A stretch of 64,000 nt of DNA, from NCBI GenBank assembly GCA_025559845.1, contig CP048470.1:1597001-1661000 (forward strand), given 5' to 3'. Every line of letters begins with the position of its first letter. Position 1 is the stretch's first letter. Shown in pieces: positions 41,857 through 51,249 of this stretch. Source of the DNA: Agrobacterium tumefaciens (GTDB lineage Bacteria > Pseudomonadota > Alphaproteobacteria > Rhizobiales > Rhizobiaceae). Below the pieces are notes generated by a model. That model was given only the letters and a program-made list of their open reading frames with translations. It did no database searches and was not told the DNA's origin. A program made the translations under genes and the position numbers.

Positions 41857-42120
41857 TCACAGATAGTTCCCGCCAAGGAGTTTTCGGAATTCCTCTGCGT
41901 CGTCTTTGTAGGTGAAATCGATATCGAAATAGTCCACGCAGACATTCTCGATCAGATATTCATGCGTTGCATTGTCCATGTTCTCGCTAATCCACGCTCC
42001 GTATTTCTCTTCAACGAAGTGCTTGGTTGCATCGAGTTCGTTGTATGAGGGGTTTGCTGCACGGATCGCCGGGATCTCGTATTTGCGGTATCGGCCCGCA
42101 ATGTAGACACGTAGTTTCAT
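41857..42120 (-). CDS. Small hypothetical protein, 87 aa
   Basis: Starts MKLRVYIAGRYRKYEIPAIR and contains EYLIENVCVDYFDIDFTYKD. It forms a minus-strand pair with 41388-41849, with 7 bases between. A TAAATA element lies upstream on the minus strand near 42150. No family is recognised. Confidence 0.5.
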   Translation of the reverse strand: MKLRVYIAGRYRKYEIPAIRAANPSYNELDATKHFVEEKYGAWISENMDNATHEYLIENVCVDYFDIDFTYKDDAEEFRKLLGGNYL

Positions 42121-42231
42121 ACGTAGTCCTCCATAGTAGAGTTGGTTCTTCTCCTATTTACGGGAAACCCCTGATTTTCAGCGACATTTGGAGGTCTTGG
42201 ACCTCATATCCAGTCGGTTTGGTGCGATCCA

Positions 42232-42239
42232 AATAAATA
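42232..42239 (+). promoter_or_regulatory. TAAATA element before terminase
   Basis: AATAAATA within CCAAATAAATATTC, 26 nt before the terminase start. Confidence 0.45.
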
Positions 42240-42264
42240 TTCGATCCCAATAAAAAGGTATTGA

Positions 42265-43695
42265 ATGGAAGTCGCACTAGAGGATGAGGAAGCCCTCAAA
42301 AAACTAATCGTAGCATGGCGTAAAGACCCTGTTCTGTTTGCGAAACAGGTCTTCAAAGCGGAACTCACCCCGAAGCAGATTGAGTTTATCCGGGCGTTTC
42401 AAAACAACAAACGCATTACGTTCCGTGGCGGAACCGGCCTCGGCAAAACCTTCTCAATGTCCATCCTTACGTGGTGGTCGCTCGTCACGCACAATCAGGT
42501 CCAAGTTACGATTTTCGGCCCAAATGAGGGCAACCTGAAATCGGTGTTCTGGAAGGAAGTGCAGTCCATGTACGGGCGCATGCCCGAGTGGATTCAGAGC
42601 GCGTACGATGTCACCGCGTCCGGCTCCTTCCGCAAGGATGCACCCAAAGACTGCTTTGCCGAATACAAACTGGTTTCGAAAGAAAACGTCGAAGGCGCAC
42701 GCGGTATTCACAAGACCAACAACTTCGTTTTCGTGGACGAAGCCACGGGTGTAGACCGTGAGATTTTCACAGGCGCGCTGTTGAACATCCTCGTGGATCG
42801 CAACTCGAAACTGTGTCTGGTATCCAACCCGAACCGCATCAACTCGTTCTTCTACGACACGTTCTACAACAACACGATGAACCAGTGGACCAAAGTTCAC
42901 GGAACAATGCGTGATGGCAGGGACTTCATTGATGATCCTGCAAAGCACGACGAGCAGGCAATCTCATACGGTGCTGTGACCTCTGCGAACTATCGAGCGA
43001 TGGTGCTTGGGGAGTTTCCGCTATCGGATGCCGATACGCTCATCCCTCGCGAGTTCATCGACGTTGCTATCGAAAACGCGGATGTTCCGCCGTCCGAAGA
43101 TATGCCGCGCATCTGGGGGCTTGATCCATCGGGGCAAGGCCGAGATAAATCCGTGCTCTGTATTCGCCACGATACCACCAGCCGTTTCCGATGGTGGGAC
43201 AAAACCGACACTGTGCAGTTGTTCAATCTCATTATGGACGAATGGAACAAGACGCCAAAAGCACTTCGTCCAGCGAAGATTTGCGTTGACGCGAACGGCA
43301 TCGGTCACGGCGTTGCATCAATGCTACGTGCAGCGGGTCTGCCAGTTCTAGCGGTCATGCCGCAGGCTCGACCCTCGCGCAAACCGGACCTGTATCTGAA
43401 CATGCGTGCGATGATGTGGGTCGAACTCCGAGACTGGATTTGCAGCGATGAGTTTCAGGTCAGCATTCCGAATATCAACGAACTTATCGAGGATTTGACG
43501 GCTCCCAACTATTGGGAAGTTCCCAAATACAAGATCGAGGGGAAAGCGGAGATCAAGAAGCGCACAGGCCGTTCAACGGACTTCGCAGACGCGCTTGCCC
43601 TGACATTCGCACCGTCAAAAATGGCGCTCATGCAGGCTTCCAGCAACGGCGGCAAGATCGAATACGACGCGGGTTTCTACGGCCATTACGAATGA
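42265..43695 (+). CDS. Phage terminase large subunit
   Basis: A 476-aa ATPase-nuclease. Walker A is FRGGTGLGKTFSMSI; the Walker B/catalytic region is TNNFVFVDEATGVD; the motif III-like LCLVSNPNRI follows. The RNase H-type nuclease domain shows WGLDPSGQGRDKSVLC and KICVDANGIGHGVA, ending TDFADALALTFAPSK with its metal ligands. It packages DNA into the prohead through the portal. It heads the late operon of prophage 2 and is preceded by a TAAATA element. Confidence 0.93.
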   Translation: MEVALEDEEALKKLIVAWRKDPVLFAKQVFKAELTPKQIEFIRAFQNNKRITFRGGTGLGKTFSMSILTWWSLVTHNQVQVTIFGPNEGNLKSVFWKEVQSMYGRMPEWIQSAYDVTASGSFRKDAPKDCFAEYKLVSKENVEGARGIHKTNNFVFVDEATGVDREIFTGALLNILVDRNSKLCLVSNPNRINSFFYDTFYNNTMNQWTKVHGTMRDGRDFIDDPAKHDEQAISYGAVTSANYRAMVLGEFPLSDADTLIPREFIDVAIENADVPPSEDMPRIWGLDPSGQGRDKSVLCIRHDTTSRFRWWDKTDTVQLFNLIMDEWNKTPKALRPAKICVDANGIGHGVASMLRAAGLPVLAVMPQARPSRKPDLYLNMRAMMWVELRDWICSDEFQVSIPNINELIEDLTAPNYWEVPKYKIEGKAEIKKRTGRSTDFADALALTFAPSKMALMQASSNGGKIEYDAGFYGHYE

Positions 43696-43716
43696 GCCTC
43701 CAAAAACGCATTGCCA

Positions 43717-43724
43717 AATAAATA
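43717..43724 (+). promoter_or_regulatory. TAAATA element before portal
   Basis: AATAAATA within CCAAATAAATAGTC, 44 nt before the portal start. Confidence 0.45.
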
Positions 43725-43767
43725 GTCACAACAGCGGGTTTATCGAATGCCTTATTGAAGGAAATCA

Positions 43768-46065
43768 ATGGACAAGAAGAATAATAAGAACGCCTTCGAT
43801 AAAATGGGCGCAAAGATTTTCACAGCGAACGAACTGGAAGACGCAAAAGACCTAGCCCACAAAGTTTCCGGCTTGGTCAACAACAGCATCAGTTTTCAAA
43901 CGTCCACGCTGCTGAACCAGTACGAGAAGAACCTCAAAGGCTATTATCGTCAGCCTCTACCAAACGATGACAAACTCCGGTTCAAGTCCAAGCACGTCAC
44001 CAGCGATATTCAGGAACGCGTAGACATTGCGCGGGGTAAGATTGTCCGCACGTTCGATAGCCAGAAGGAAGTTGTGTCCTTCGCTCCGCTGACTGCGGAC
44101 CCCATCAAGAAGGTAATCGCCAAGCAGCAGAACAGCGTCATCAAGCATGTGCTGCGCGAGAAGAACAGTCACGTTGCCATCTTGTCGCCATGGGTGATGA
44201 GCGGCTGTCTGTTCGGTCTAGGCGTGCTGCATGTTTCCTTCGATAGCATTCCCGAAGAAGGAAAGTTGCAGGTTCTCAAGGGCGTCAACGACGAGAAACT
44301 TGTCGAACTGACAACTCGAAAGAAGAACTGCGAAATCATCATCGAAGCCCATTCCGACGAATACAAAGCCAGTATACCAGATGAAATGCGCGACCAATTG
44401 CTAGCCGTTGCGGAGCAGCAGGGTTTCGCCCCGGAGCAGATCGAAGAGCAGATGGCGCTCATGTTGCCCGACGTTCGCGATATCTCCTACCGTGAAATCA
44501 AGCGTCGTCCGACATTCTGCTTCAAGTCAGTTGCAGTTGAGGATTTCGTTGTCTCGAAGGAAGCGACCTTCAATCCGCATACCGGCGGTGTCGATGCTCG
44601 TTTGCAGGGTCATCGCTCCTACGTCTCCAAAGCCGAGTTGATCGAGCAGGGTTATGACGCGGATATTTTGGATGAGATCGAGATTGCATCGGATCGAGGC
44701 GATGGCGTTGCAACAGTGCGCGGCCTCAAGATCAACGACACAACTGCGCTCTCCGATTTTGGCGATGAGATCGAGGTTTTCGAGATCTACACGAAGATCG
44801 CCATCGAGGACAAAAAGCGCCGTCACTACCGCATTACGCTAGCCGGCAATATTGCCAGCGCGCCAGTCGTCCTGGCCTATGAGGAAGTCAGTAAATTTTA
44901 CCCTTACGCGGTCTTCGTCCCGTTCCAGACCGATGGCACGATTTTTGGTCAGGGCTTCGCAGATCGCGTTGCACCGGAACAGGTTCTAAGCACGAAGGTT
45001 ACACGCGCCTACATCGACAATCTGCATTTCCAGAGCGACCCGATCAAAGCGGTCAATCCCGATGTTACGACGCTCGATGACGCGCTCAATATCTTTCCGG
45101 GCAAGAACATTCGCACGTCCGATCCGACAGGCGGCATTTCGTTCATCACGCCACCGTCGAACGGCGCTGTCATTCTCCCGTTCTTGGACATGAACAATAA
45201 GCGCATGAACGCTGTTTCGGGCGTCGGCGCTGACATGATCTCAACCGACATCGCAGACAAGCAAGACGTGACCGCGACCGCCGTGTTGGAGCAGAAGCAA
45301 GCGCAGGAATTGCTCATCGAGCAAGTCTGCCGTTCGTTCGCTGATACCGGCTATCGCTTCGCTGCCAAGGCCATCATCGATCTGTGCGTGCAGAACCCGG
45401 AAATGGCGGCAGAGTACCTTTCTCACCTCCAAGACCCCAACACGCCGCTGACGATCGATAAGTGGGACGCTGATATGGACGTGTCCACGAACATCACGTT
45501 TGGCATGATGGATCGAACCTACAAGAACCAAGTCCTCATGCAGTTCCTGCAAATCCAGCAGGGGGCAATGGAGACCGGCGCTGTTAGCCCGCAGAACATC
45601 TACAGCACGATTGTCGATATCGCCGAAAACTTCGGCATCATGGACGTGACCGCGAAAGTCACTGACCCATCGACGTTGCCGCCTCCACCTCCACCGGCTG
45701 ATCCGAATGCGGGCCTCGTCGAAATCGAGAAGGTCAAAGCCGAACTCAAGAACCAGCAGGAAGCGCAGAAGCGTGAGTTCGAGGCATACAGACTGCGCGT
45801 TGAAAACGACCTTGAGCGTGATCGCATGATCCAAGACCTGCAAATCAAGATGGCCGAACTGTTCGGCAAATATAAGTCGGAAATCGACGTTGCGGCTCTT
45901 GAGGCCGAACAGAACAAGCAGCGCACAGACGTTGATTGGGCCATCGCACAGCAGGAGGCCGATGCGCAGCGCAAGCAGCAGGAAGTGCAGCAACAGCAAC
46001 TCGCACAGCAGGCAATGCAGCAGATGGCCGCTCAACAGCAGCCGCCAGTGCCACCGCAGATTTAA
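43768..46065 (+). CDS. Phage portal protein (P22-like)
   Basis: A 765-aa protein of P22/SU10-type portal length. The N-terminal third carries the wing and stem-type region; DMISTDIADKQDVTATAVLE and LEQKQAQELLIEQVCRSFAD form the helical crown base; the end is a long Gln-rich coiled coil (EQNKQRTDVDWAIAQQEADA onwards). The portal ring is the DNA gate between head and tail. It lies between terminase and scaffold genes as expected. Confidence 0.85.
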   Translation: MDKKNNKNAFDKMGAKIFTANELEDAKDLAHKVSGLVNNSISFQTSTLLNQYEKNLKGYYRQPLPNDDKLRFKSKHVTSDIQERVDIARGKIVRTFDSQKEVVSFAPLTADPIKKVIAKQQNSVIKHVLREKNSHVAILSPWVMSGCLFGLGVLHVSFDSIPEEGKLQVLKGVNDEKLVELTTRKKNCEIIIEAHSDEYKASIPDEMRDQLLAVAEQQGFAPEQIEEQMALMLPDVRDISYREIKRRPTFCFKSVAVEDFVVSKEATFNPHTGGVDARLQGHRSYVSKAELIEQGYDADILDEIEIASDRGDGVATVRGLKINDTTALSDFGDEIEVFEIYTKIAIEDKKRRHYRITLAGNIASAPVVLAYEEVSKFYPYAVFVPFQTDGTIFGQGFADRVAPEQVLSTKVTRAYIDNLHFQSDPIKAVNPDVTTLDDALNIFPGKNIRTSDPTGGISFITPPSNGAVILPFLDMNNKRMNAVSGVGADMISTDIADKQDVTATAVLEQKQAQELLIEQVCRSFADTGYRFAAKAIIDLCVQNPEMAAEYLSHLQDPNTPLTIDKWDADMDVSTNITFGMMDRTYKNQVLMQFLQIQQGAMETGAVSPQNIYSTIVDIAENFGIMDVTAKVTDPSTLPPPPPPADPNAGLVEIEKVKAELKNQQEAQKREFEAYRLRVENDLERDRMIQDLQIKMAELFGKYKSEIDVAALEAEQNKQRTDVDWAIAQQEADAQRKQQEVQQQQLAQQAMQQMAAQQQPPVPPQI

Positions 46066-46077
46066 TCAGAGGGAATA

Positions 46078-46347
46078 ATGGAAAATGAAATCAATCAGGC
46101 CGTTGTCGATCTCGGCCTAAAGGCAAAGCGTCTCAAAGAAAATCAGGATTTCAGAGACGTGCTAGATCACATGTATGCGGACCTGTTCAAGCAGTTTCGC
46201 AAGACCAATCTCAAGAGCGTTGAGGATCGCGAAGACATTCACGGACTGTCTTACGCCGTCGAGTTCCTAGAGCACAAAATCGGCAAGTACATCGAAGCCG
46301 GTGAGATCGAAATCAAGACCAAGACAGCCGTTGATGACGAGGACTGA
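46078..46347 (+). CDS. Small phage structural-module protein, 89 aa
   Basis: Helical, acidic product (MENEINQAVVDLGLKAKRLK, ending KTKTAVDDED). The gap to the portal gene is 12 bases. No family is recognised; small helical proteins at this position are often head-assembly helpers. Confidence 0.55.
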   Translation: MENEINQAVVDLGLKAKRLKENQDFRDVLDHMYADLFKQFRKTNLKSVEDREDIHGLSYAVEFLEHKIGKYIEAGEIEIKTKTAVDDED

Positions 46348-46378
46348 GCGCATATCCGCGTTCATTTCGCAATATTCA

Positions 46379-46386
46379 AATAAATA
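46379..46386 (+). promoter_or_regulatory. TAAATA element before scaffold
   Basis: AATAAATA within TTCAAATAAATAAAAAC, 27 nt before the start at 46413. Confidence 0.45.
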
Positions 46387-46412
46387 AAAACAAAAGTCAT
46401 AAGGGGAATTAC

Positions 46413-47438
46413 ATGGAATCCGAAACCAACAATCCGGGTAATGCTGGAACTGGTTATACAGCCGAAGAGGCAATGACTGCGCTTTCTTCTATTTTTATCG
46501 ATGACGCATCTGATGATGCGATCACCGAAGACGTAGTGGAAACTGTCGAAAATGACGTTCAGGAAACCGAACAGGTTGATGAATCCGACGATGAACAATC
46601 CGAATGGAACTCGGAAGCGGACGACGAAACCGATGGCGATGGCTCTGAAAGTGTCGAACCATCCGAAGATGAAACAGCCGACGTTCCGGCGATTGCAGAT
46701 GATGTAAATGTCACTCTCGCGAACGGCGAAACGGTCAACTTTAAGGAACTTAAAGACGGCTATCTCCGAATGCAGGATTACACTGTTGGAAAACAGCAGT
46801 TGGCTCGTGAGATCGAGGAAACGAAGGTTTCCCGATACGAACTAGGCCAGAGTAATCAAAAACTTGTTCGCGAACTCAAGGAAGTTGCAGCGTATGAGTT
46901 TCAGTTGATGAACCCGGCAAAACTCGAAGAACTCCGTCAGAGTGACCCTTACGAGTATGCCGAGCAGATGGACAAACACCAGAAGCGTGAAGAGTTCCTA
47001 CGTCAGTTTCATGCGTGGGAAAGCAAAAATGCTGAGGAAATGATTGCCCGCGAACAGGAAGTGTTCAAGCAGAACCAACTCAAAGCGCGTGATGAGTTGA
47101 TCGCAATCTATCCTGAGTTCGGCAAGCAGGAGACTGCAAAGCCGTTGCTCCAAGGCATGACCAATATGATGGTCAACGACTACGGTTTTTCACTCAAGGA
47201 ACTTGAAGAGGTAGCGCAATCCAATGTGTTGCGATTGATCTACGATGTCTTCAAGGCAAAGCAGGTTCAGGCGGCCACCACGGAAGCCAAGAAGGTACTT
47301 GCTGAAACCCCTAAAGTAACCAGTCCAAAAGCGACGAATTCAACTGTCCGCAAATCAAAGGCTCAGCAGGCGCGTGAAGAACTGCGTCGTACTGGATCGG
47401 CGGAAGCGGCAAGCAAATTTTTCGAAAGTTATTTCTAA
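46413..47438 (+). CDS. Probable scaffolding protein
   Basis: A 341-aa protein with a strongly acidic, disordered N-terminal part (residues about 25-95, rich in Asp, Glu and Ser), then FKELKDGYLRMQDYTVGKQQ and a long helical middle (QKLVRELKEVAAYEFQLMNP onward). It ends in a basic tail (STVRKSKAQQAREELRRTGS). The acidic-helical-basic layout immediately upstream of the capsid gene is that of internal scaffolding proteins. Confidence 0.75.
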   Translation: MESETNNPGNAGTGYTAEEAMTALSSIFIDDASDDAITEDVVETVENDVQETEQVDESDDEQSEWNSEADDETDGDGSESVEPSEDETADVPAIADDVNVTLANGETVNFKELKDGYLRMQDYTVGKQQLAREIEETKVSRYELGQSNQKLVRELKEVAAYEFQLMNPAKLEELRQSDPYEYAEQMDKHQKREEFLRQFHAWESKNAEEMIAREQEVFKQNQLKARDELIAIYPEFGKQETAKPLLQGMTNMMVNDYGFSLKELEEVAQSNVLRLIYDVFKAKQVQAATTEAKKVLAETPKVTSPKATNSTVRKSKAQQAREELRRTGSAEAASKFFESYF

Positions 47439-47445
47439 CTACTCA

Positions 47446-47462
47446 CTTCACTCAAAGTGAAG
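47446..47462. repeat. 17-bp palindrome, copy 5 (before capsid gene)
   Basis: CTTCACTCAAAGTGAAG, CAA orientation, 27 bases before the major capsid start. Confidence 0.85.
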
Positions 47463-47488
47463 CCTAAAACAATAAGGAGAAGCCAAAA

Positions 47489-48424
47489 ATGGCCACACTA
47501 AAGACTACAGACGTAAAGCACGTTCGCGAAGACCTCTCTGACGTAATCAGCGATATCTCGCCAGAAGATACCCCATTCCTGTCTATGATCGGCAAGACAA
47601 CGGCAACTGGTCGTTACCACGAAGGTTTGTCGGACACGCTCGAAGCACCGAATGCAGACAATGCAGCAGCAGAAGGTGCCGACGCAGCCGCAGCCGTACA
47701 GAAAGGCCCAGAGCGTTTCGGTAACTACTGCCAGATTTTCACGAAAACAATCGACGTTGCCGGAACGCTTGATGCGTCGAACACAGCCGGTACAAAGTCG
47801 GAACTAGGCCGTCAGGCAACTAAGAAGACAAAAGAAATCAAGCGCGACCAAGAGGCTGCTTTCGTTTCCGAGAACGCTTCAGTTGCTACAGGAATTCGTA
47901 AACTTGCCGGTGCCTCTAACCTGATCTCCACAAACGCAATGCACGGTGCGGGTGGTTCTACTCCGGGCTTCAATCCAGCATCTTCCGTAACCGGCGCTGT
48001 CGTTGCTGGTACTCAGGAAGTGCTGACCGAAGCAGACTTCAAGGAAGCAATCTCAAAAGTTTGGCAGCACAGCGACGGCGCTCTTACAGCGTTCGCAAAC
48101 GGCTCGCTCAAGCAGAAGATTTCGACATTCTCTGGCAACGCGCAGATGATGCAGGATGCTTCCAAGAACACAGTCGTTTCGAACGTCAAACTCTACGAAT
48201 CCGACTTCGGTATCGTGAAGGTTCTCACTTCGCGTTACGTGTCTCCAACGACTGTTCTTCTCATCGATCCGACACTTTGGGCAGTGGCTAGTCTGCGCAA
48301 GTACGAGAAGAAGGAACTTGCTCGTACAGGCGACGCGACACGCTATCAGTTGCTTACAGAAGTAACTCTGGAGTGCAAGAACGAAGCCGGTAATGGCAAG
48401 TTGGCTGATCGCCTCGCTGCTTAA
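47489..48424 (+). CDS. Major capsid protein (DUF5309/SU10-like type)
   Basis: A 311-aa protein whose N-terminus DVISDISPEDTPFLSMIGKT and middle KTIDVAGTLDASNTAGTKSE match the DUF5309 family of HK97-fold phage capsids. VLLIDPTLWAVASLRKYEKK and LTEVTLECKNEAGNGKLADR form the A-domain and end. The start follows AAGGAGAAGCC. It is preceded by the scaffold gene and one palindrome. Confidence 0.88.
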   Translation: MATLKTTDVKHVREDLSDVISDISPEDTPFLSMIGKTTATGRYHEGLSDTLEAPNADNAAAEGADAAAAVQKGPERFGNYCQIFTKTIDVAGTLDASNTAGTKSELGRQATKKTKEIKRDQEAAFVSENASVATGIRKLAGASNLISTNAMHGAGGSTPGFNPASSVTGAVVAGTQEVLTEADFKEAISKVWQHSDGALTAFANGSLKQKISTFSGNAQMMQDASKNTVVSNVKLYESDFGIVKVLTSRYVSPTTVLLIDPTLWAVASLRKYEKKELARTGDATRYQLLTEVTLECKNEAGNGKLADRLAA

Positions 48425-48507
48425 TCCAGTGCTGTAAATATGTTGATGGGGCGCAAAGCCCCATCAATCAAAGCCATAAAAAATAATAAGAAAATCAGGC
48501 GTGAAGC

Positions 48508-48855
48508 ATGGAAGATAACGACATCGTAATGATGCATTTGGGTGAATTGGTCGAACGCGGAAAAGTCGAATATTGGCCTTCCCCATATCACAAGGTCGTA
48601 ATGGAGCGGGACGGCGAAAGCGTCCAAATCCACCATGAATTTTTCGATGAACCACTTTTCGAAGAAAACCAGAAACTAAAGAACGACTTCAACAAAACTG
48701 GTAGCCACGGTGACTTCGTGCACATGGCAACAATGTCCGAAGGCATGTTCTTCGCGCTGCAAAAGCAGGGCCGAATGGACTACGACGAAGACATTCGAAA
48801 AGTCCTCAACGATCCAACCTACGCCGGAATCAAGGTCAATGACTGGAAGGCGTAA
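48508..48855 (+). CDS. Small head-module protein, 115 aa
   Basis: Starts MEDNDIVMMHLGELVERGKV and contains HHEFFDEPLFEENQKLKNDF. No known motif. It lies between the capsid and adaptor genes; the AAAAATAATAAG tract precedes its ribosome binding site. It may be a head-stabilising or connector accessory protein. Confidence 0.55.
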   Translation: MEDNDIVMMHLGELVERGKVEYWPSPYHKVVMERDGESVQIHHEFFDEPLFEENQKLKNDFNKTGSHGDFVHMATMSEGMFFALQKQGRMDYDEDIRKVLNDPTYAGIKVNDWKA

Positions 48856-48857
48856 AC

Positions 48858-49439
48858 ATGGATATCGAAACACGAGATGAACTGATCTCGGCGGTCAAAG
48901 ATTACTCGCTCCGTAGCGATGCGCCGGTTGACCTTTTCATCAAACTTTTTGAAACAGACCTCAAAACCCTCGTCACTCATTACCTTTCTGAGACTGTCGT
49001 TGATCTAACCATTTCGAGCGGCAAGGTCACTCTACCCGCAGACTTTCTTAAAGCCCGCGATGTCAAGGTTGATGGCTGCGCGACCCGACAACTCGGTATT
49101 CGTGATACGCTCGTTTACGCTGATGAGGTCGGATATCGACAAGTCGGTAAGCAGTATGTGTTCGTTGGTCGCGCTGATATCAAAAAAGCGCAGATCGTCT
49201 ACACGGCAAAGGTTCCTGCGCTCACAGAAACCAATCCGACGAACTGGCTTCTCACGAATTTCCCTAATGTCTATCTGCATGGTGTTCTCGCCAAACTGTA
49301 TCGCTGGGCAAAAGATGATGTAGCCGAAGGACTTGAGAAACAGTCCCTCGGCGAAGCACTGGCAGTAGTTGCAGAGGATGACCGTCAAGGTCGCAATCCA
49401 GCAGCACCCAACTCGTTTGGAGGCGGTGCTGCATGGTAA
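48858..49439 (+). CDS. Phage adaptor (head-tail connector) protein
   Basis: A 193-aa product. LISAVKDYSLRSDAPVDLFI and DLTISSGKVTLPADFLKARD, with a C-terminal helical segment, follow the layout of SU10/phiEco32-like podovirus adaptors that bind below the portal. The stop overlaps the next start by 7 bases. The assignment rests on position and layout. Confidence 0.7.
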   Translation: MDIETRDELISAVKDYSLRSDAPVDLFIKLFETDLKTLVTHYLSETVVDLTISSGKVTLPADFLKARDVKVDGCATRQLGIRDTLVYADEVGYRQVGKQYVFVGRADIKKAQIVYTAKVPALTETNPTNWLLTNFPNVYLHGVLAKLYRWAKDDVAEGLEKQSLGEALAVVAEDDRQGRNPAAPNSFGGGAAW

Positions 49440-50950
49440 TTGATATCCCTCTGACTTCATGGAGACCCGATAATCCCGATCTCAGCAATCCCGGTCTAAC
49501 GGTTGCTAAGAACGTGCTTCCTAGCCTTGGGGCAGTACAAGGCCAGGTCACGTATCAGCCGATCAATCGCGGTCAGGTATTCGCTAACTCGACAATGGAA
49601 AGCCGTCCTCGCGGTGTTGTCATCGGTTCGGATTCGATTGGTGTGAACAAGGTTTTTGCGGGATCAGCAGAAGCGCTCTACCGATTCAGTGAGGGCGAAA
49701 ACAAGTGGGTTGATGCCACTCGTACATTTGGCGCGTACACGACCACAACGGACGAGCGTTGGAACTTTGTGCGCTTTGGGACTGCGATCATCGGAACCAA
49801 TTTCAGCGATTATCCGCAGTTCATCAATCTGGATAGCGGCACGCATTTCGACAATCTGACAACGCTAGTTAAGGGCCGTCACATCGCACAGCATCGCGGT
49901 TTCGTAATGCTCGGCAATACATGGGACCCGCTTGATGGCTTTGTCCCGAACCGAGTTCGTTGGTCTGCGCTGGAAAATCCCACCGACTGGAATTTCAACC
50001 CGAACACAACACAGGCTGACTTTCAGGATGTGCAGGACGTTGGAGCGATCAACGGTATCGTGGTCGATGAGGACGTTTGGCTTCTATGCAAGAAGGCCAT
50101 CGTACGAATGCACTACGTTGGTACGCCGTGGATCTACGAGTTCACAACGGCCATCAACGGCAAGGGCTGTGCGTTCTCCGAAAGCATCGTTGAAGTTGAT
50201 GGTGCGTCCTACTTCTTGGATGATGCCGGTTTCTACAAGTTTACTCCGGGTCAGGGTCTTGAGCCAATCGGCGCTGGTAAGGTCGACAAGTTCTTCTACA
50301 GCATCTTCAATTCCGACTATGCGGAGCAGATGACGGCGGTTGCCGATCCAAAGAAGACACTCATCTATTGGACCTTCGCATCGAACGCCGCTTCGAATGG
50401 CCGTCCCGACACGCAGTTGATCTACAATTACGTTTCAGGGGATTGGTCTATTGCAGTGGCGACGGTCCCTTACCTGTATTCGGCTGCAACGCTGGCGTGG
50501 ACGATTGATCGTCTCACTATCGTCTACGGCACAATCAGCAACATGCCTGCTCCTTTTGACTCCCCGCTGTGGGCTGGTGGTAACGCCATCCTTTGGGGCT
50601 TGGACGCGAATGGCACTGTCTACACGCTGACTGGTGAACCGCTCACTGCGACACTTGAAACAGCCGAACTCCAATTGGCTAAAACACAGAACGCCCGACA
50701 GGACAAAGCAACAGTCGTTGCAACACGCCCGATCTTTGAAAGTTACGGAAACGCCAGCATGTACGTGGGCTTCCGCAACCTCTCAAATAGCCCAGTGCAG
50801 TGGACGTCTCCGGTTCCCGTCAGCGGCGAAACTGGCTTTGCCTACCATCGCAATCAGGCCCGCTATCACCGCTTCCGAATTGAACTGTCTGGTCAGTGGG
50901 ACAAGGTGTCGATGTTGCAGGTCGATTTCGTACCCGCAGGAGGTCGATGA
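49433..50950 (+). CDS. Tail nozzle / packaged DNA stabilisation protein
   Basis: A 505-aa beta-rich protein: DIPLTSWRPDNPDLSNPGLT, RPRGVVIGSDSIGVNKVFAG, and later VDEDVWLLCKKAIVRMHYVG, with WD-like beta-propeller character (WSALENPTDWNFNPNTTQAD). It resembles P22 gp10-type hub and nozzle proteins that close the tail after packaging. Its overlap with the adaptor gene fits ordered connector genes. Assignment by position and fold character. Confidence 0.72.
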   Translation: MVIDIPLTSWRPDNPDLSNPGLTVAKNVLPSLGAVQGQVTYQPINRGQVFANSTMESRPRGVVIGSDSIGVNKVFAGSAEALYRFSEGENKWVDATRTFGAYTTTTDERWNFVRFGTAIIGTNFSDYPQFINLDSGTHFDNLTTLVKGRHIAQHRGFVMLGNTWDPLDGFVPNRVRWSALENPTDWNFNPNTTQADFQDVQDVGAINGIVVDEDVWLLCKKAIVRMHYVGTPWIYEFTTAINGKGCAFSESIVEVDGASYFLDDAGFYKFTPGQGLEPIGAGKVDKFFYSIFNSDYAEQMTAVADPKKTLIYWTFASNAASNGRPDTQLIYNYVSGDWSIAVATVPYLYSAATLAWTIDRLTIVYGTISNMPAPFDSPLWAGGNAILWGLDANGTVYTLTGEPLTATLETAELQLAKTQNARQDKATVVATRPIFESYGNASMYVGFRNLSNSPVQWTSPVPVSGETGFAYHRNQARYHRFRIELSGQWDKVSMLQVDFVPAGGR

Positions 50951-51249
50951 TGCGTATCAACTCGATCAGTAACATCGATGACAAATCGAACCTGCGCACA
51001 ACGCTCAACCTCGTCATCCGCCAGGTCTCCGACACGACCGGCGAAGTCACGCTTGGAACCGGCACAACAACGGTCGTGACCAATCCGAAGGTGAGTTCTC
51101 AGAGTTTCGTACTCGTGCAGGGCAAGAATGCATCCGGCAACAACGCGGGTGCATACGTGAGTTCGACCGGGACCGGCACTTTCACAATTGCCCACACTGC
51201 CGGTGCTGCCGGTCGTGTTGTCGGCTTCGTAATCATGGGGGCCGTCTGA
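50950..51249 (+). CDS. Small tail-module protein, 99 aa
   Basis: Starts MRINSISNIDDKSNLRTTLN (ATG 50950; ATG 50947 overlaps the previous stop). Beta-rich with TGEVTLGTGTTTVVTNPKVS and GTGTFTIAHTAGAAGRVVGF, a compact surface-protein-like composition. It overlaps the next start by one base. No family is recognised; a decoration or fibre-head piece is possible. Confidence 0.6.
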   Translation: MRINSISNIDDKSNLRTTLNLVIRQVSDTTGEVTLGTGTTTVVTNPKVSSQSFVLVQGKNASGNNAGAYVSSTGTGTFTIAHTAGAAGRVVGFVIMGAV

